A stretch of 64,000 bases of DNA from PVC group bacterium (lineage in GTDB: Bacteria > Verrucomicrobiota > Kiritimatiellia > CAIKKV01), in assembly GCA_945898015.1 (NCBI GenBank), contig CAMDGM010000013.1, forward strand, positions 18,532 through 82,531, written 5' to 3'. Below are positions 8,634 to 16,586 of this stretch, piece by piece. Each line of letters begins with the position of its first letter. The stretch's first letter is position 1. The translations under genes and the position numbers were made by a program. The notes beneath the pieces are model-generated. The model was not told where the DNA came from, made no database searches, and worked only from the letters and a program-made list of their open reading frames with translations.

Positions 8634-8642
8634 AGCGGCTTG

Positions 8643-9860
8643 TTACGCCTTGAACTTCCGCTCCCGGCGGTATTGACCGGGAGTGGTACCCGTCAAATCC
8701 TTGAAATGCCGGATGAAGTGGCTCTGGTCGGCGAATCCGAGGGCGTCCGCGATATCCGTGTAGGAGCGCGTGGTGGTTTCCAGAAGCCGGCGGGCTTCGT
8801 CGATGCGCAGGCGTTTGACGTGCTGGATGAGGGTTTGGCCGGTGGTGTCCTTGAGCAGGTGCGCGGTGCGGAAGCGGCTCAGGCCGGCGGCTTTCGCCGC
8901 GGCGTCGAGCGAGACGGGTCCGGCGTAGTGCCGGGCGAGATACTCGAGCACCTGCCGCATGTGCAGGTTGGTCCGGTTGTATCCCTGCGTGGCCACGCGG
9001 TTCATGAACGCGTCGAGCGCGTCGCGGACCGCCACGCAGATGGACTCGAAGTCGGGGGCCCGGATGAGGGTGTCGATCCAGCGGTGGTGATCGTGGATGA
9101 GGGGCTCCAGCATAGGGCTGTCCTCGATGGCGGACCGGACGAGATAGCCGAGCAGTTCCACGCAGCGGGCCTGGAGCACGGGGTGGCGCGGTGAGTCGAG
9201 GAACATGGCGGCCAGCAGGTTGTTGAGGTGTTTGCGCGCGTTGTTCGCGTCGCCCGCCCGGATGAGGGCAAGGAGCCGGCGTTCCTGTTCGAAGGGCCAG
9301 GGATGGCGGGTTTCGGCCTTGGCCTGGTGAATGGCTTCGGCGATCTGGCGTTGCTGGAGGGCATTGTCGCGATTGTCGCGCAACCGGTCTGGCACCCGGC
9401 CCGCCGCGGCATAAACAGACTCAAACAGGAAGGACGCCGCTTCCTGGATCCGGGATTGCGGCCAGGCGGGGAGCGTGCGGATCCAGGCTTCGGCCGCGGC
9501 GCGCGGCACGCCGGCGGCGGCCAGCACGCGCGCGCTTTCGGAGGCGTCCACCGGATCCTCCTCGGCGGTCACTTCGCCGCCAGTCACTCCGCCGCACACC
9601 CGGTCGTCGCGGACGAGGGGCGCGACCCAGCTGATGACGCCCGGGGCCAGATAGAACACCGAGGCTTCGCCCCAGCGCACGGATTCCTCGAGGGCGTGCC
9701 GGCGCGCGAGGGTGAGGGCCGGCGCGCCCAGCACAGGTGGCGGCATTTCGGCCCGGCCGTCGGGATCCAGGCGCAGCAGCTTCAACCCGAATCGCGCCCG
9801 GTAGTGGCGCGCGATTCCGAGCCAGGCTGACGGAGACAAGAATGTTCCATGTTTTGGCAT
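8643..9860 (-). CDS. AraC-family transcriptional regulator
   Basis: DNA-binding regulator of 405 residues. The C-terminal ~100 residues hold the two AraC helix-turn-helix motifs: VSLDAAAKAAGLSRFRTAHL and the conserved SYTDIADALGFADQSHFIRHFK-type second motif ending in TGTTPGQYRRER. The N-terminal ~290 residues look like a PocR-type ligand-sensing domain followed by a helical region, but the ligand is unknown. A GTG at 9869 could extend it by three codons; the ATG at 9860 has AGGTG seven bases upstream. It is divergent from the UroD-like gene at 10021, with a perfect inverted repeat between them, so it probably controls that gene and itself. Confidence 0.88.
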   Translation of the reverse strand: MPKHGTFLSPSAWLGIARHYRARFGLKLLRLDPDGRAEMPPPVLGAPALTLARRHALEESVRWGEASVFYLAPGVISWVAPLVRDDRVCGGVTGGEVTAEEDPVDASESARVLAAAGVPRAAAEAWIRTLPAWPQSRIQEAASFLFESVYAAAGRVPDRLRDNRDNALQQRQIAEAIHQAKAETRHPWPFEQERRLLALIRAGDANNARKHLNNLLAAMFLDSPRHPVLQARCVELLGYLVRSAIEDSPMLEPLIHDHHRWIDTLIRAPDFESICVAVRDALDAFMNRVATQGYNRTNLHMRQVLEYLARHYAGPVSLDAAAKAAGLSRFRTAHLLKDTTGQTLIQHVKRLRIDEARRLLETTTRSYTDIADALGFADQSHFIRHFKDLTGTTPGQYRRERKFKA

Positions 9861-9874
9861 AATAATCACCTGAA

Positions 9875-9894
9875 ATAGGACTTATCGGTCCTAT
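9875..9894. promoter_or_regulatory. Candidate AraC-regulator operator
   Basis: Perfect 7-base arms ATAGGAC and GTCCTAT around TTATCG, followed at once by a further half-site GACCTAT (9897-9903). It sits 15 bases upstream of the regulator start in the 160-base divergent gap. This position fits autoregulation plus control of the divergent methyltransferase gene. Confidence 0.45.
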
Positions 9895-10020
9895 ATGACC
9901 TATAATACTGGAGGATTTCAGCAATAGTATTCCATATCGTTGCGACCGTCAACAATACGGAAAAGGGCCCGTGCGGTAGAGTAGGGCCTGTTAATTCAAT
10001 CTTCGGGAGGCGAGGCGGTT

Positions 10021-11076
10021 ATGGACAGGATGCGGATTCGGGCGTTGGCGGAACAGGGGCTGAGGATGCCGATCGGAACGGATCTGGTCTTGCACGAGGA
10101 GGCGGATCCGGAGGCGGTGAGGCTGGATCCGGAGGCGTTTTCGCGGGTGCTGGAAAAGACCGCGCGGCGCTATCATACGCCGTTTGCGGTGTCGCTGATG
10201 GATTTGCAGCTGGAAAAAAAGCTGCTGCTGTCCATTCTGGGCGTTCCGGAGAGCGAGGCGCCGGCCTATCATTTTGATTCGCTTCCGACCGCCGCGCAGA
10301 GGGATCAGGTGCGGTCGGCCATAGCCAAGCCCCTGCCGCCGCTCATGCGGGCGAATGCGGAGGCGATTCGACTCCTGGCGGCGCGGTGTCCGGACCTGGT
10401 TCCGTGCGGCATGTCGATCGGCCCGTTTTCGCTGATGACCAAGCTGCTGGCGGATCCCATCATTCCGGTGTACCTGGCCGGCGCCGGCGCCACGGCGGAC
10501 GAGGATTCCGAGGTGGCGCTCATGGAGTGCTGCCTGGACCTGGCGCTGGTGGTGATCGAGCGGTCGGTGAAAGCCCAGCTGGCGGCCGGGGCCCGGCTGA
10601 TCTTTTTGGCCGAGCCCGCGGCCAACCGGGTGTTTCTGTCGCCCACCCAGATGGAGTGGGGCTCTCCGATCTTCGATCGCTATGTGATGGAGCCCAACCG
10701 CCGGGTGCGGGACTGGGTCGCGGCCGGGGGGGCGGAGCTCCTCTTCCATTGCTGCGGCGAGCTGACCGACGCGATGATCGTCAAGTTCGGCGAACTGGAT
10801 CCCGCCATCCTGAGTCTGGGCAGTTCCCGGCCGCTGTGGGAAGTGGCCCCGCTTGTGCCGGCGACCACGGTGTTGTTCGGTAATCTTCCGTCCAAGAAAT
10901 TTGCCAGCGATCGCGACCTCAGCGACGAGGACGTCCGGACGCTGACACGCGAACTGGCGGCCAGAATGAAGGCCATCGGCCGGCCGTTCATCCTGGGGTC
11001 GGAATGCGACATCCTCAGCGTCCCGGGCTGCGAGTGCGTCATCCACCGCAAGGTGAATGCGATGCTGCAGGCCTGA
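10021..11076 (+). CDS. Uroporphyrinogen-decarboxylase-family methyltransferase (MtaA/CmuA-like)
   Basis: TIM-barrel protein of 351 residues from the UroD superfamily. It keeps the zinc-binding set of the methyltransferase branch: His243-x-Cys245 in FHCCGEL and Cys329 in GSECDI, which true haem-pathway decarboxylases lack. Such enzymes move methyl groups between a corrinoid protein or methylated substrate and a thiol such as coenzyme M or a folate. No corrinoid protein gene is in the window, so substrate and partner are unknown. The GGGAGG upstream is about 11 bases from the ATG, rather far, with a second purine-rich stretch nearer. Its stop is four bases from the end of the convergent gene. 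Confidence 0.82.
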   Translation: MDRMRIRALAEQGLRMPIGTDLVLHEEADPEAVRLDPEAFSRVLEKTARRYHTPFAVSLMDLQLEKKLLLSILGVPESEAPAYHFDSLPTAAQRDQVRSAIAKPLPPLMRANAEAIRLLAARCPDLVPCGMSIGPFSLMTKLLADPIIPVYLAGAGATADEDSEVALMECCLDLALVVIERSVKAQLAAGARLIFLAEPAANRVFLSPTQMEWGSPIFDRYVMEPNRRVRDWVAAGGAELLFHCCGELTDAMIVKFGELDPAILSLGSSRPLWEVAPLVPATTVLFGNLPSKKFASDRDLSDEDVRTLTRELAARMKAIGRPFILGSECDILSVPGCECVIHRKVNAMLQA

Positions 11077-11080
11077 TGCG

Positions 11081-13537
11081 CTATTTGCTGAACGGGACGA
11101 GGGTGTAGGACAGGGTGACCTGTTCCGCCGGCACTGAATTGGTGCTGGGCCCGACGATTTCGATCAGGACCGTGCGCTCCTGGCCGAGCTGGACGTTCCG
11201 CGGTTTGTCGAGGCGGATATCCACGCCGAATCCGCCGCGGTCGATCCGGACCTGCGAGGCCAGCCGGGGTTCCGCCGTCAAGGCGCCGCCGTCTTTCCCG
11301 TCCGCCCCGGTGAGGGTCACGGTTGCCGGTTTCCTCCGGGTGGCGTCCAGATAGGGGATCATTTCATAGGCCAGGCGCACGGCGGAGCGGGCCGGATCGT
11401 GCGACCAGAGCGACATGGTGTTGTCATAGGCCGAGGGGGCCAGCGCGGCCTGGCAGGCGATGCCGTCGGGCTGGAAATCATAGGATCGGGTGATCCGCAC
11501 GCGCGTGTTGCGCACTTCGCCCGAGCTGCGCACCTGCGTGCCGTCGAGCCGGGTCTCGTCGGGCTCGCTCACGCCCGAGACGATGGGGCGTCCGTCCCAC
11601 AGTTCCCCGACGAGGGCGTTGATGTGGAAGGTCCGCCAGTTGGACAGGTGCTGGCCCTTGCCGTAGGCGGTGGGCAGCGTGGAGGCGAGCACGGGCCCCT
11701 TGCCCGGCACGGTGAGCTGGCAGAGGATGCCGCCGCCGAACCCGAGCTGGCCTTCGAACGACTCGCACATCCAGGCCGGCGCCAGCCGGCCGTGGAAGGT
11801 GAGCGCATAGTAACCCTTGCGGCGGGCCGCGAACCACTCGTCGCCGCCGTTGACGCTGACGGTGAAGTCCGGGCCCGGCAGGCCCTTCCAGGCATGGCCG
11901 TCGCGTTCCCAGTTGTTGGTGCCGGCGTGGGTGGAGTTGCAGGTGCGGGACGACCAGGGGTTGGCGGCCACGGGGACGCCGTTGGCCTCGCGGCAGTAGA
12001 GGTAGGTGTAGAGCTCGCGGTAGCGGTCGACGACTTTCTGGAAGCGCGGATCGTCCTGGGCGTCGGTCAGGATGCCGTTGGTGATCCATTCGCCGCCCCG
12101 CCAGTTGTCCATCAGGTAGGAGCCGTAGTGGGCATCGTGCGCAAAGTGCTCCTGCGCGTCGCCCGAGCGGCTGAGTCCGGCACCGGTGCCCCAGCCTTCG
12201 GTGGTCCAGCGGTCCCAGAACAGCTCGAACCGCTCCTTTTGCAGGGCATCGCCGGTGGCGCGCAGTCCGTACCACAGCGCGACGGGGACTTGCGCGAAGG
12301 CGTTGCCGTTGACGCGCTCCAGGCCGGTGGCGAAGCTGAGTCGGTCGCAGGCCATGATCAGGCCTTCCCGGATGATGGCCTGGAGGTCGGCCGGCAGGTC
12401 GGGGCGGGCCAGGAGCACCCAGCCGGGCCGGAAGACCCGGGTGCCGTAGTAGCCCATGGAATAGGCCCAGTTATGGAGGACGCGGCCGCCGCGGCCGTCG
12501 CTGGTCTCCAGCAGGCGGAAGCTGTTGAAGAGGGCTTCCAGGTTCTGGCGAAGGCCGGGATCGTCGTTGGTGCCGTGGGTGGCGAGCCATTGGTGGAAGC
12601 GGATCTGGAAGGGATGCCAGTAGGGTTCGCCGTCAACGACGGTCACGCCGCCCTGGAGGGCGAGCGCGGTTTGGGGATCGTCGGCCCAGACCGCCTGGGA
12701 GCCCATGCCCACGTATTCCCGCCAGACGCCTTTTTTGGGGTAGGTGAATTTAAGGTCGTACCAGTAATCGTTCGCGCCCGGGGAGACTTCCAGCTTGAAG
12801 AGCCGGCCGGTGTCCGTGCTCGGGAAGGTGACGGAGGTGTAGGCGCCGGTGGCCTTGCCGTCGAAGCGGACCGTGCCGTCGGGTCCGGTCAGGGTGAACC
12901 GGCGGGTGGCGGGCAGGTCGGGTTCGGCGATGGCGAAGAAGACGGCGTCCGCGCCGGCGGGCATGCAGGCATACCGGGTGGCGGGCGCCGGGCCCTGGCC
13001 GACGAGGAAGGGGGGATGGCCGGCCATGCCGAGCGGCCGGTCAGGCGTGATGGCGACGGTGACCACGTGGTCGGGCGAGCCGGCGAGCACGATGCGGTAG
13101 GTGCCGGGTGCGCCGGGAAGGGTGCGTTCGAAGGTCCGGCCGGCGAGGGTGGCGAGGCGCTTGGGGTCGGACCAGGCGGACCAGCGGAAGGTCGGGCGCG
13201 TGCCCATGCCGTAGAGGTTGCACAGGTATTGCAGCTCGTGGTCCCAGCCGCCGATCCGGTCCATGAAGGCGCCGGAGGTCACGCCGTCGTCGGGGATGAT
13301 TTCGCGGACCACGGGCCGGCCGTCGGGGTCGTAGATTTTGAAGAGGATCTCGCGCGGGCCGGTGGCGTACAGGTTCAGGTCGCGCACGGTGAGCTTGACG
13401 GCGAGCGGGGCGCCGGACGGGTTGGGGGCATACAGGGTGATGCCGCTGTAGAGCCGGAGGGTTTGCTCGGCGGCACGGGCGTGAAGGGCCAGGCTGAGCG
13501 TGGCGGCGGTCAGCAGTCGCAGGACGATTCGATTCAT
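11081..13537 (-). CDS. Large secreted protein, possible polysaccharide-lyase-like (alpha/alpha) toroid
   Basis: Exported protein of 818 residues with a clear signal peptide (cleavage near ARAAE, about 22). The first ~280 residues are beta-rich domains. The middle (about 290-560) is helical, aromatic-rich and contains RVNGNAF and, further on, EHFAHDAHYGSY; an Asn followed by a His/Tyr pair in a helical toroid recalls polysaccharide lyases of the PL8/heparinase type. The last third is again beta-rich, as in those lyases. This comparison is by eye and the family is not identified with confidence. AAGGAG precedes the ATG. It stands alone, convergent to the UroD-like gene. The complementary strand is also open for over 2 kb, a composition effect. 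Confidence 0.72.
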   Translation of the reverse strand: MNRIVLRLLTAATLSLALHARAAEQTLRLYSGITLYAPNPSGAPLAVKLTVRDLNLYATGPREILFKIYDPDGRPVVREIIPDDGVTSGAFMDRIGGWDHELQYLCNLYGMGTRPTFRWSAWSDPKRLATLAGRTFERTLPGAPGTYRIVLAGSPDHVVTVAITPDRPLGMAGHPPFLVGQGPAPATRYACMPAGADAVFFAIAEPDLPATRRFTLTGPDGTVRFDGKATGAYTSVTFPSTDTGRLFKLEVSPGANDYWYDLKFTYPKKGVWREYVGMGSQAVWADDPQTALALQGGVTVVDGEPYWHPFQIRFHQWLATHGTNDDPGLRQNLEALFNSFRLLETSDGRGGRVLHNWAYSMGYYGTRVFRPGWVLLARPDLPADLQAIIREGLIMACDRLSFATGLERVNGNAFAQVPVALWYGLRATGDALQKERFELFWDRWTTEGWGTGAGLSRSGDAQEHFAHDAHYGSYLMDNWRGGEWITNGILTDAQDDPRFQKVVDRYRELYTYLYCREANGVPVAANPWSSRTCNSTHAGTNNWERDGHAWKGLPGPDFTVSVNGGDEWFAARRKGYYALTFHGRLAPAWMCESFEGQLGFGGGILCQLTVPGKGPVLASTLPTAYGKGQHLSNWRTFHINALVGELWDGRPIVSGVSEPDETRLDGTQVRSSGEVRNTRVRITRSYDFQPDGIACQAALAPSAYDNTMSLWSHDPARSAVRLAYEMIPYLDATRRKPATVTLTGADGKDGGALTAEPRLASQVRIDRGGFGVDIRLDKPRNVQLGQERTVLIEIVGPSTNSVPAEQVTLSYTLVPFSK

Positions 13538-13663
13538 GACGGCTCCTTAAATAACGATCAGGTATTTATGAATGGCTATTCAATAACAAAAGAAACAGCG
13601 CTTGGTCAAGAGGGGAATGGGAAAGGGATGGAAAATATAAGGCGGCAGAAACAGAACGCTTGA

Positions 13664-13689
13664 CATTCAAAATCGGCCTTGTTTGAATG
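13664..13689. promoter_or_regulatory. Inverted repeat upstream of envelope cluster
   Basis: CATTCAAA and TTTGAATG are perfect 8-base arms around 10 bases, ending 31 bases before the start of the first cluster gene. TTGACA (13660-13665) overlaps the left arm and TATGAT (13692-13697) follows the right arm, but their spacing (26 bases) is too long for one promoter. An operator or a leader hairpin is possible. Confidence 0.35.
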
Positions 13690-13720
13690 TGTATGATAAT
13701 ATTTATCAAGGAGGCCGGGG

Positions 13721-15103
13721 ATGAGAATTGGTGTCAAAACGACATTTTCAGGCCTTCTGGTTGCCTTTATTTGCGGAACAGGCCCTTTCGCGGTATGGGC
13801 GCAAGAGGGTGCCGCTTCGCCGGATCCCGCAGCGACTCCGCCGGCTGCGTCCTCTTCGTTGGTGGATGATTTGGTGACGGCCGGAACTCAAACCGCGAAA
13901 GATTTGAAGAAAGCATTGAGAGAGCAGCGTCGGGCGCTTGAGCTGCAAGCGGCGCTGGCCCTGGTCGATCAGGCGGGGAAGAATATGGATCAGAATAGCC
14001 AGATTGATGACTGGAAAAAGAAACTGGACGATCCTTCGACAACCCCGACCGAGCGAGAGAACATAAAAAAACTGATCGACGTGAGCATCAAGACGGGAAA
14101 AACCCCGAACCAGATTCTGGATGGCGTCATCAAGGAGATGGATAACGAGACAAGCCCGGGAGCGACACCGCCCTCCAATCCGGGCGCTTCTGGCGGCGGC
14201 AAAACCCCGACAGCGGCTGAAATCGCCGCCGAAATCCGGCAGAACATTGCGATACGAGACGCGAATGACGACGGCATCCGTCGGGCGATCAATGAGAGTC
14301 CTGACCCGAAACCGCTCCCCCCGCCTCCTCCACCTCCGCCCTCGATCCCGCCCGCCTCCCCGTGGACGGATGAAGGGCTAACCCGGGACAAGGACAACGC
14401 CCAGGCCGGGATTGCCGAAATCGATCAGAAAATTGCCGAACTCCGGGCCGCGCAAAACAAGGGGCATCGGGGCGACAAGGACATTAAAGAGGCGATTGAG
14501 CAGGCGGAAAAAGACCGGGAAGACTGGGCTCGGCGTCTCAAAGAGGACGACGAGGCGTTGCAGCAGAACCGGGATAATCGCAACGCCCAGCAGACCGTGA
14601 ATAATCCTCCACCTGATCCGTCGATCAATCCGTCGCTGTTGCAGGATTTTGATCCGCGAAAAAACAAACCCGGTGGAGATGACGGGCTGGCCGGCGCCTC
14701 CCGTGGGGATCAGCAGGCCGCAGATGCTGCGGACAATGCAAACCAGGCGGCGCAGACCCTCTTGAACGGCGGCGGCAACTCCATATCCGGGCAAACGACG
14801 CCGGCGGGGGATGACGGGAAGGCCATTGATGATGCGTTCAATACGGGCAGCCAGCAGGGGGCGAGTGATGGCCGGATGGCCGCACAACTCAAGGATCCGA
14901 ACAAATGCGACGACTCCAAGGGCACGCACCCTGACGGTTCAAAACCGAAGCCCGATCCCAACCCGGATCCGGCTATCGACGATCCCGCCCCGCCTCCCCC
15001 TCCTGAAGCGCCGCCTGCCCCAGAAGCCCCCGCGCCCCCGGCGCCGAAGCCCCCTTGTTCCCCACCGTCTCATTTCCCTGGCGACCCCGATGGATGTACG
15101 TAA
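13721..15103 (+). CDS. Exported proline-rich, coiled-coil protein of unknown function
   Basis: Secreted or periplasmic protein of 460 residues; I do not recognise a family. A signal peptide ends near VWAQEG (about 28). Charged helical segments at about 45-150 and 235-300 look like coiled coil. Proline runs occur at about 199-212 and through the last ~45 residues, and the only mature cysteines are three near the C terminus (NKCDD, KPPCSPP and DGCT). Asp/Asn/Gly/Gln-rich low-complexity sequence fills residues 300-400. AAGGAGG precedes the ATG by six bases. It leads a four-gene cluster with two CsgG-like proteins and a glycine-zipper protein, suggesting an envelope-spanning or surface structure, but no activity can be stated. 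Confidence 0.75.
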   Translation: MRIGVKTTFSGLLVAFICGTGPFAVWAQEGAASPDPAATPPAASSSLVDDLVTAGTQTAKDLKKALREQRRALELQAALALVDQAGKNMDQNSQIDDWKKKLDDPSTTPTERENIKKLIDVSIKTGKTPNQILDGVIKEMDNETSPGATPPSNPGASGGGKTPTAAEIAAEIRQNIAIRDANDDGIRRAINESPDPKPLPPPPPPPPSIPPASPWTDEGLTRDKDNAQAGIAEIDQKIAELRAAQNKGHRGDKDIKEAIEQAEKDREDWARRLKEDDEALQQNRDNRNAQQTVNNPPPDPSINPSLLQDFDPRKNKPGGDDGLAGASRGDQQAADAADNANQAAQTLLNGGGNSISGQTTPAGDDGKAIDDAFNTGSQQGASDGRMAAQLKDPNKCDDSKGTHPDGSKPKPDPNPDPAIDDPAPPPPPEAPPAPEAPAPPAPKPPCSPPSHFPGDPDGCT

Positions 15104-15133
15104 AGGATGAAAAGCGAACAGGAGCATGTCCGG

Positions 15134-15715
15134 ATGAAAATAGGACCCAAGACTTTTTTTCTGATGGGGTTGGCCCTTTTTGTTTTCGGCTGCGCCACGG
15201 CCGATGAGAAGTATTTCCTCAAGGCTGAGACCAAAGCCAACGTGTTCGTTTCGCCGGATAAAACGTCGGTGCAGAAGGTCGCCATCATGCCGTTCAAGGC
15301 GCCGACGGAACTGATCGGTTCGTCGGTCTCGGATTTGTTCGTCACCGAGATGCTCCGGGCCGGGAAGTATACGCTGGTGGAGCGCAGCCAATTGACGACG
15401 GTTCTCAAGGAATCCGAGTTGTCGCTGGCGGGGTTGTCGGCCGCCAGCGCCGTTGAAGTGGGCAACATGGTCGGCGCGGATGCCGTGATCATGGGCACGG
15501 TGGACGAATACGGAACCGTTCCTTACCGCGGTGATCCGTATGCGTCGATTGGCCTTTCCGCGCGGCTGACGGATTGCAAAAGCGGCAAGGTGCTCTGGAG
15601 TGTGGACTATGCGGGCCGGGCCGAGTCCCGGCGGACCACGCTGTCCGAGCAATCCCGGTTGATTGTGCATGACATGTGTGCGTCGCTCTTCAAAAAATGG
15701 CGGGAGATGGAATGA
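15134..15715 (+). CDS. CsgG/LpoB-like outer-membrane lipoprotein
   Basis: Lipoprotein of 193 residues. The start at 15134 puts the signal peptide directly at the N terminus with lipobox LFVFGC; an in-frame ATG at 15107 has no room for a ribosome site. The mature part follows the CsgG pattern: KVAIMPFKAP, SDLFVTEMLRAGKYTLVERSQL, then MVGADAVIMGTVDEYG and a strand with RLTDCKSGKVLWSVDY. Family members form secretion pores (CsgG) or activate wall enzymes and assemble other envelope parts (LpoB, FlgO). At this length the pore-forming region of CsgG is probably missing, so an LpoB/FlgO-like structural role is more likely. Its stop overlaps the next gene by ATGA. Confidence 0.82.
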   Translation: MKIGPKTFFLMGLALFVFGCATADEKYFLKAETKANVFVSPDKTSVQKVAIMPFKAPTELIGSSVSDLFVTEMLRAGKYTLVERSQLTTVLKESELSLAGLSAASAVEVGNMVGADAVIMGTVDEYGTVPYRGDPYASIGLSARLTDCKSGKVLWSVDYAGRAESRRTTLSEQSRLIVHDMCASLFKKWREME

Positions 15716-16581
15716 AATTGAAACACGGAGCCTGTTGTCTGTTTCGCGCCGCGGCATGCGGCGCCGCCCTTTTTACCGGCGCCGGCGTCCTGGTGGCGTC
15801 GGACGGGTCCGATTCAACCGCCAAAAACGCCAAAGTCATGTTGATGATCGATGAAAAGAACCTGGGAAGCGTCCCGACTTCGGAAATCGAAGCGCTGGCC
15901 GCAAAAGCCTTTCTGGCGCAGGGCCTGCAAGTGGTGGACCAGGAGATGACCAAGGCCAACATCAAGAAGGATCAGGTCCTCCTTAAAATGGCCGGCGACA
16001 ATCGCGGGGCGGCGTCCGTCGGGCTTCAATTCGGGGCGGATGTCATTATCGTGGGCGATGCGGTCGCCAAACCGGCGGCGTCCCGCATCGCCGATACCCA
16101 AATCCGGACCTATCAGGCGTCCGTGACGCTGCGGGCGGTGCGCACCGACAACTCCGAAACCATCGCCTCCGTCTCCGAGGTCGGGACCGCCATGGGCATT
16201 GATGACGTGATGGGTGGCTCGAAGGCGCTCCGTGTGGCGGGAGAAAAATCGATTGCGCAACTGGTGGAGGCGGTGTCCCAGAAAATGGGGGTTGGCGATC
16301 CGGATGACGGGAGCACGCGCACCCTGGCGTTGACGGTGGGCGGGGTCGATCAGTCCTGGAAAGTCAAGGCCGTCCGGAAAAACCTGGAAAAAACCGAGGG
16401 CATCCGCCATGTCACGCAGCAAAGTTACAACTCGGGGTCGGCGACCTTTTCGATGGACACCACGATGCCGGCGCACAAATTATCCGAGGCGATCCTGCTG
16501 AATCCGCCCGACGGGTTGAAGTATCAAGTGCTTGAAGTGGTGCGGGGAAAAATCAGCCTCCGAGCCGTAACGGAAAAGTGA
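15712..16581 (+). CDS. Exported CsgG/FlgT-like protein with C-terminal alpha-beta domain
   Basis: Periplasmic protein of 289 residues translationally coupled to the preceding lipoprotein. An N-terminal signal peptide runs to about residue 30. Residues about 40-195 repeat the CsgG-type alternation (KVMLMIDEKNLG, EALAAKAFLAQGLQVVDQ, LQFGADVIIVGDAV). A separate domain of about 85 residues follows (TRTLALTVGGVDQS to the end) with a beta-alpha-beta pattern. Two CsgG-related genes side by side, one lipidated and one not, resemble the FlgO/FlgT pairing that builds an outer-membrane ring around flagella, but no flagellar gene is present. Function is therefore inferred only as envelope assembly. Confidence 0.7.
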   Translation: MKLKHGACCLFRAAACGAALFTGAGVLVASDGSDSTAKNAKVMLMIDEKNLGSVPTSEIEALAAKAFLAQGLQVVDQEMTKANIKKDQVLLKMAGDNRGAASVGLQFGADVIIVGDAVAKPAASRIADTQIRTYQASVTLRAVRTDNSETIASVSEVGTAMGIDDVMGGSKALRVAGEKSIAQLVEAVSQKMGVGDPDDGSTRTLALTVGGVDQSWKVKAVRKNLEKTEGIRHVTQQSYNSGSATFSMDTTMPAHKLSEAILLNPPDGLKYQVLEVVRGKISLRAVTEK

Positions 16582-16586
16582 GCGCC

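Noticed and set aside
8461..8676. Short frame repeating the same ~25 residues (MALTEQGPP...)
   Set aside because: It is simply translation of the REP repeats, not a protein gene.
10021..11076. Haem-pathway uroporphyrinogen decarboxylase (hemE)
   Set aside because: It has the zinc-binding His/Cys residues of the methyltransferase branch, and no other haem genes are close.
11399..13663. Very long open frame antisense to the secreted toroid-like protein
   Set aside because: It has no start site, domain or sensible composition and mirrors the high-GC third-position pattern of the real minus-strand gene.
15134..16581. Flagellar FlgO/FlgT or curli CsgG identity
   Set aside because: Only the superfamily pattern is visible; there are no flagellar or curli genes, so specific names are not justified.
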